Positions 63,212-64,000 of a stretch of DNA of 64,000 bases are shown in pieces. A program made the translations under genes and the position numbers. The notes beneath the pieces are model-generated. The model saw nothing but the letters and a program-made list of their open reading frames with translations, had not been told where the DNA came from and ran no database searches. This DNA comes from Flavisolibacter longurius (lineage in GTDB: Bacteria; Bacteroidota; Bacteroidia; Chitinophagales; Chitinophagaceae). Position 1 is the first letter of the stretch, and each line of letters starts with the position of its first letter. The stretch lies in assembly GCA_014163555.1 (NCBI GenBank), contig JACJGO010000009.1:107691-171690 (forward strand). Direction: 5' to 3'.

Positions 63212-63790
63212 ATGGCAGAGGTAAAGATCAATGGCGAGGAAATTCTATCGCAGCAAAAAACAGTTTTAAAGAAGATTGATTTTTCATTACAGCAAAAAGA
63301 CGGTGCCTGGCACGACCAGCAGCGGGAAGTGTTTGATCATGGAAATGCGGTTACCGCCTTGTTATACAACAAAGAAAATAGAACCGTTTTATTGACCAAA
63401 CAATTCCGGATTGCCACCTACCTGAATGGAAACAGGGGCGGTATGTTGCTCGAAGCCTGTGCCGGGTTGTTGGAAGAAGGCGAAACCCCCGAAGAAACGA
63501 TGCTCAGGGAAATAAAGGAAGAAACAGGCTACGAGGTAAAAACAGTGGAAAAATTGTTTGAAGCCTACAGTTCTCCTGGGGCTTACAAAGAACTGGTGCA
63601 TTATTTTCTTGCGCCTGTGACCGAAGAACAAAAAACCGGTGAAGGAGGCGGGCTTGCCGAAGAAGGCGAGGATGTAAAACTGGTAGAGTTGCCTTTTGAA
63701 AAAGCCGTTCAAATGGTAAACAATGGCGAAATAAAGGATGCGAAAACTATTGTCCTCCTTTTGTACGCACAGGTGAACAAGCTTCTATAA
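63212..63790 (+). CDS. Nudix hydrolase, GDP-mannose pyrophosphatase-like
   Basis: A 192-residue cytoplasmic hydrolase. The Nudix box G-x5-E-x7-REUxEExGU is intact as GLLEEGETPEETMLREIKEE followed by TGY. Length and layout fit the GDP-mannose / ADP-ribose pyrophosphatase branch (NudK-like, about 190 residues). These enzymes cleave nucleotide sugars or ADP-ribose to NMP and sugar phosphate. It is 30 bases after selO and likely co-transcribed; a two-way terminator follows. The exact substrate is not set by the sequence. Confidence 0.88.
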   Translation: MAEVKINGEEILSQQKTVLKKIDFSLQQKDGAWHDQQREVFDHGNAVTALLYNKENRTVLLTKQFRIATYLNGNRGGMLLEACAGLLEEGETPEETMLREIKEETGYEVKTVEKLFEAYSSPGAYKELVHYFLAPVTEEQKTGEGGGLAEEGEDVKLVELPFEKAVQMVNNGEIKDAKTIVLLLYAQVNKLL

Positions 63791-63824
63791 GCAGGATTTT
63801 TATTTTTCAAATGGATGCAATAAA

Positions 63825-63855
63825 GAAAGCCGGAAGTAAAAACTTCCGGCCTTTC
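63825..63855. terminator. Two-way terminator between convergent genes
   Basis: GCCGGAAGT (63829-63837) pairs perfectly with ACTTCCGGC (63842-63850), loop AAAA, extended by GAAA before and CTTTC after around a one-base bulge. A/T runs on both sides let it stop the Nudix transcript and the minus-strand transcript. Confidence 0.82.
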
Positions 63856-63876
63856 TATTTTAATCGTACTCACTAA

Positions 63877-64000
63877 TTATTGTTTCATGATTTTGAGGGT
63901 TTCGGTTTGGCCGTTTTCGCCGCTGATGCGGATAAAGTACATGCCTTTTGAAAGGGTGCTCATGTCCACAGCGGTTTGCATGCTACCGGTGGCGGGCTGG
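63877..64000 (-). CDS. C-terminal end of a secreted protein with a type IX (type A) sorting tail
   Basis: Only the last 41 codons lie in the window. The minus strand reads TLSKGMYFIRISGENGQTET, then LKIMKQ and TAA (complement of 63877-63879), the classical Por-secretion-system C-terminal sorting domain. The body of the protein lies beyond the right edge, so its function cannot be told. Its 3' end meets the Nudix gene at the shared terminator. It is an unrelated second type IX cargo beside the PKD protein. Confidence 0.8.
   Translation of the reverse strand, partial: QPATGSMQTAVDMSTLSKGMYFIRISGENGQTETLKIMKQ

Overview
The window looks like chromosomal DNA from an aerobic, non-gut member of the Bacteroidota, most probably family Chitinophagaceae. 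The reasons are: two SusC/SusD glycan uptake systems, type IX secretion tails (a gliding-motility-type C-terminus and a Por-type tail), a eukaryote-like type II glutamine synthetase, promoter boxes of the TAnnTTTG type, almost no Shine-Dalgarno sequences, and an oxygen-dependent formylglycine-generating enzyme. The genus call is inference. I found no rRNA, tRNA, CRISPR array, insertion sequence or phage gene.

Layout. 1-1435 (minus): a truncated 1-acylglycerol-phosphate acyltransferase and uracil-DNA glycosylase. 1695-8402 (plus): a seven-gene inositol lipid cluster (inositol-3-phosphate synthase, PgpA-like phosphatase, GtrA-like membrane protein, alkaline-phosphatase-superfamily enzyme, flippase-like membrane protein, CDP-alcohol phosphotransferase, Aur1-like PAP2 protein). 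Together these could make inositol phosphate, phosphatidylinositol and then inositol phosphoceramide. 8551-14909 (plus): the SUF iron-sulfur operon sufB-C-D-S-E plus a DUF59 gene, followed by an Rrf2/IscR-type regulator. 14869-16464 (minus): a helical-repeat protein of unknown function.

17265-53590 is a large polysaccharide utilisation region of two units and a lone GH30 gene between them. Unit 1 is susC-susD-LamG lipoprotein, a strong terminator, then GH144, metallophosphoesterase, GH172, sulfatase, a lipoprotein formylglycine-generating enzyme, and an esterase-like hydrolase. Unit 2 is susC-susD-LamG lipoprotein, a terminator, then a heptaheme cytochrome, an FG-GAP/ASPIC protein, three more GH144 genes, a Gfo/Idh/MocA oxidoreductase, DoxX, GH43 and GH3. 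Characterised GH144 enzymes cleave beta-1,2-glucan, so four GH144 copies with a GH3 point to decorated beta-1,2-glucans, such as cyclic or periplasmic glucans of soil Proteobacteria. No regulator gene is linked to either unit.

53591-64000: glutamine synthetase preceded by a short hairpin RNA ending in an intrinsic terminator, two small orphan genes, a 1636-residue PKD-repeat protein exported by type IX secretion (minus), a SelO pseudokinase and a Nudix hydrolase, a two-way terminator, and the end of another type IX cargo gene entering from the right edge. Notable non-coding sequence includes a four-copy palindromic REP-like element at 30700-30846, an operator-like palindrome in the suf promoter, and degenerate spacers of unknown role.
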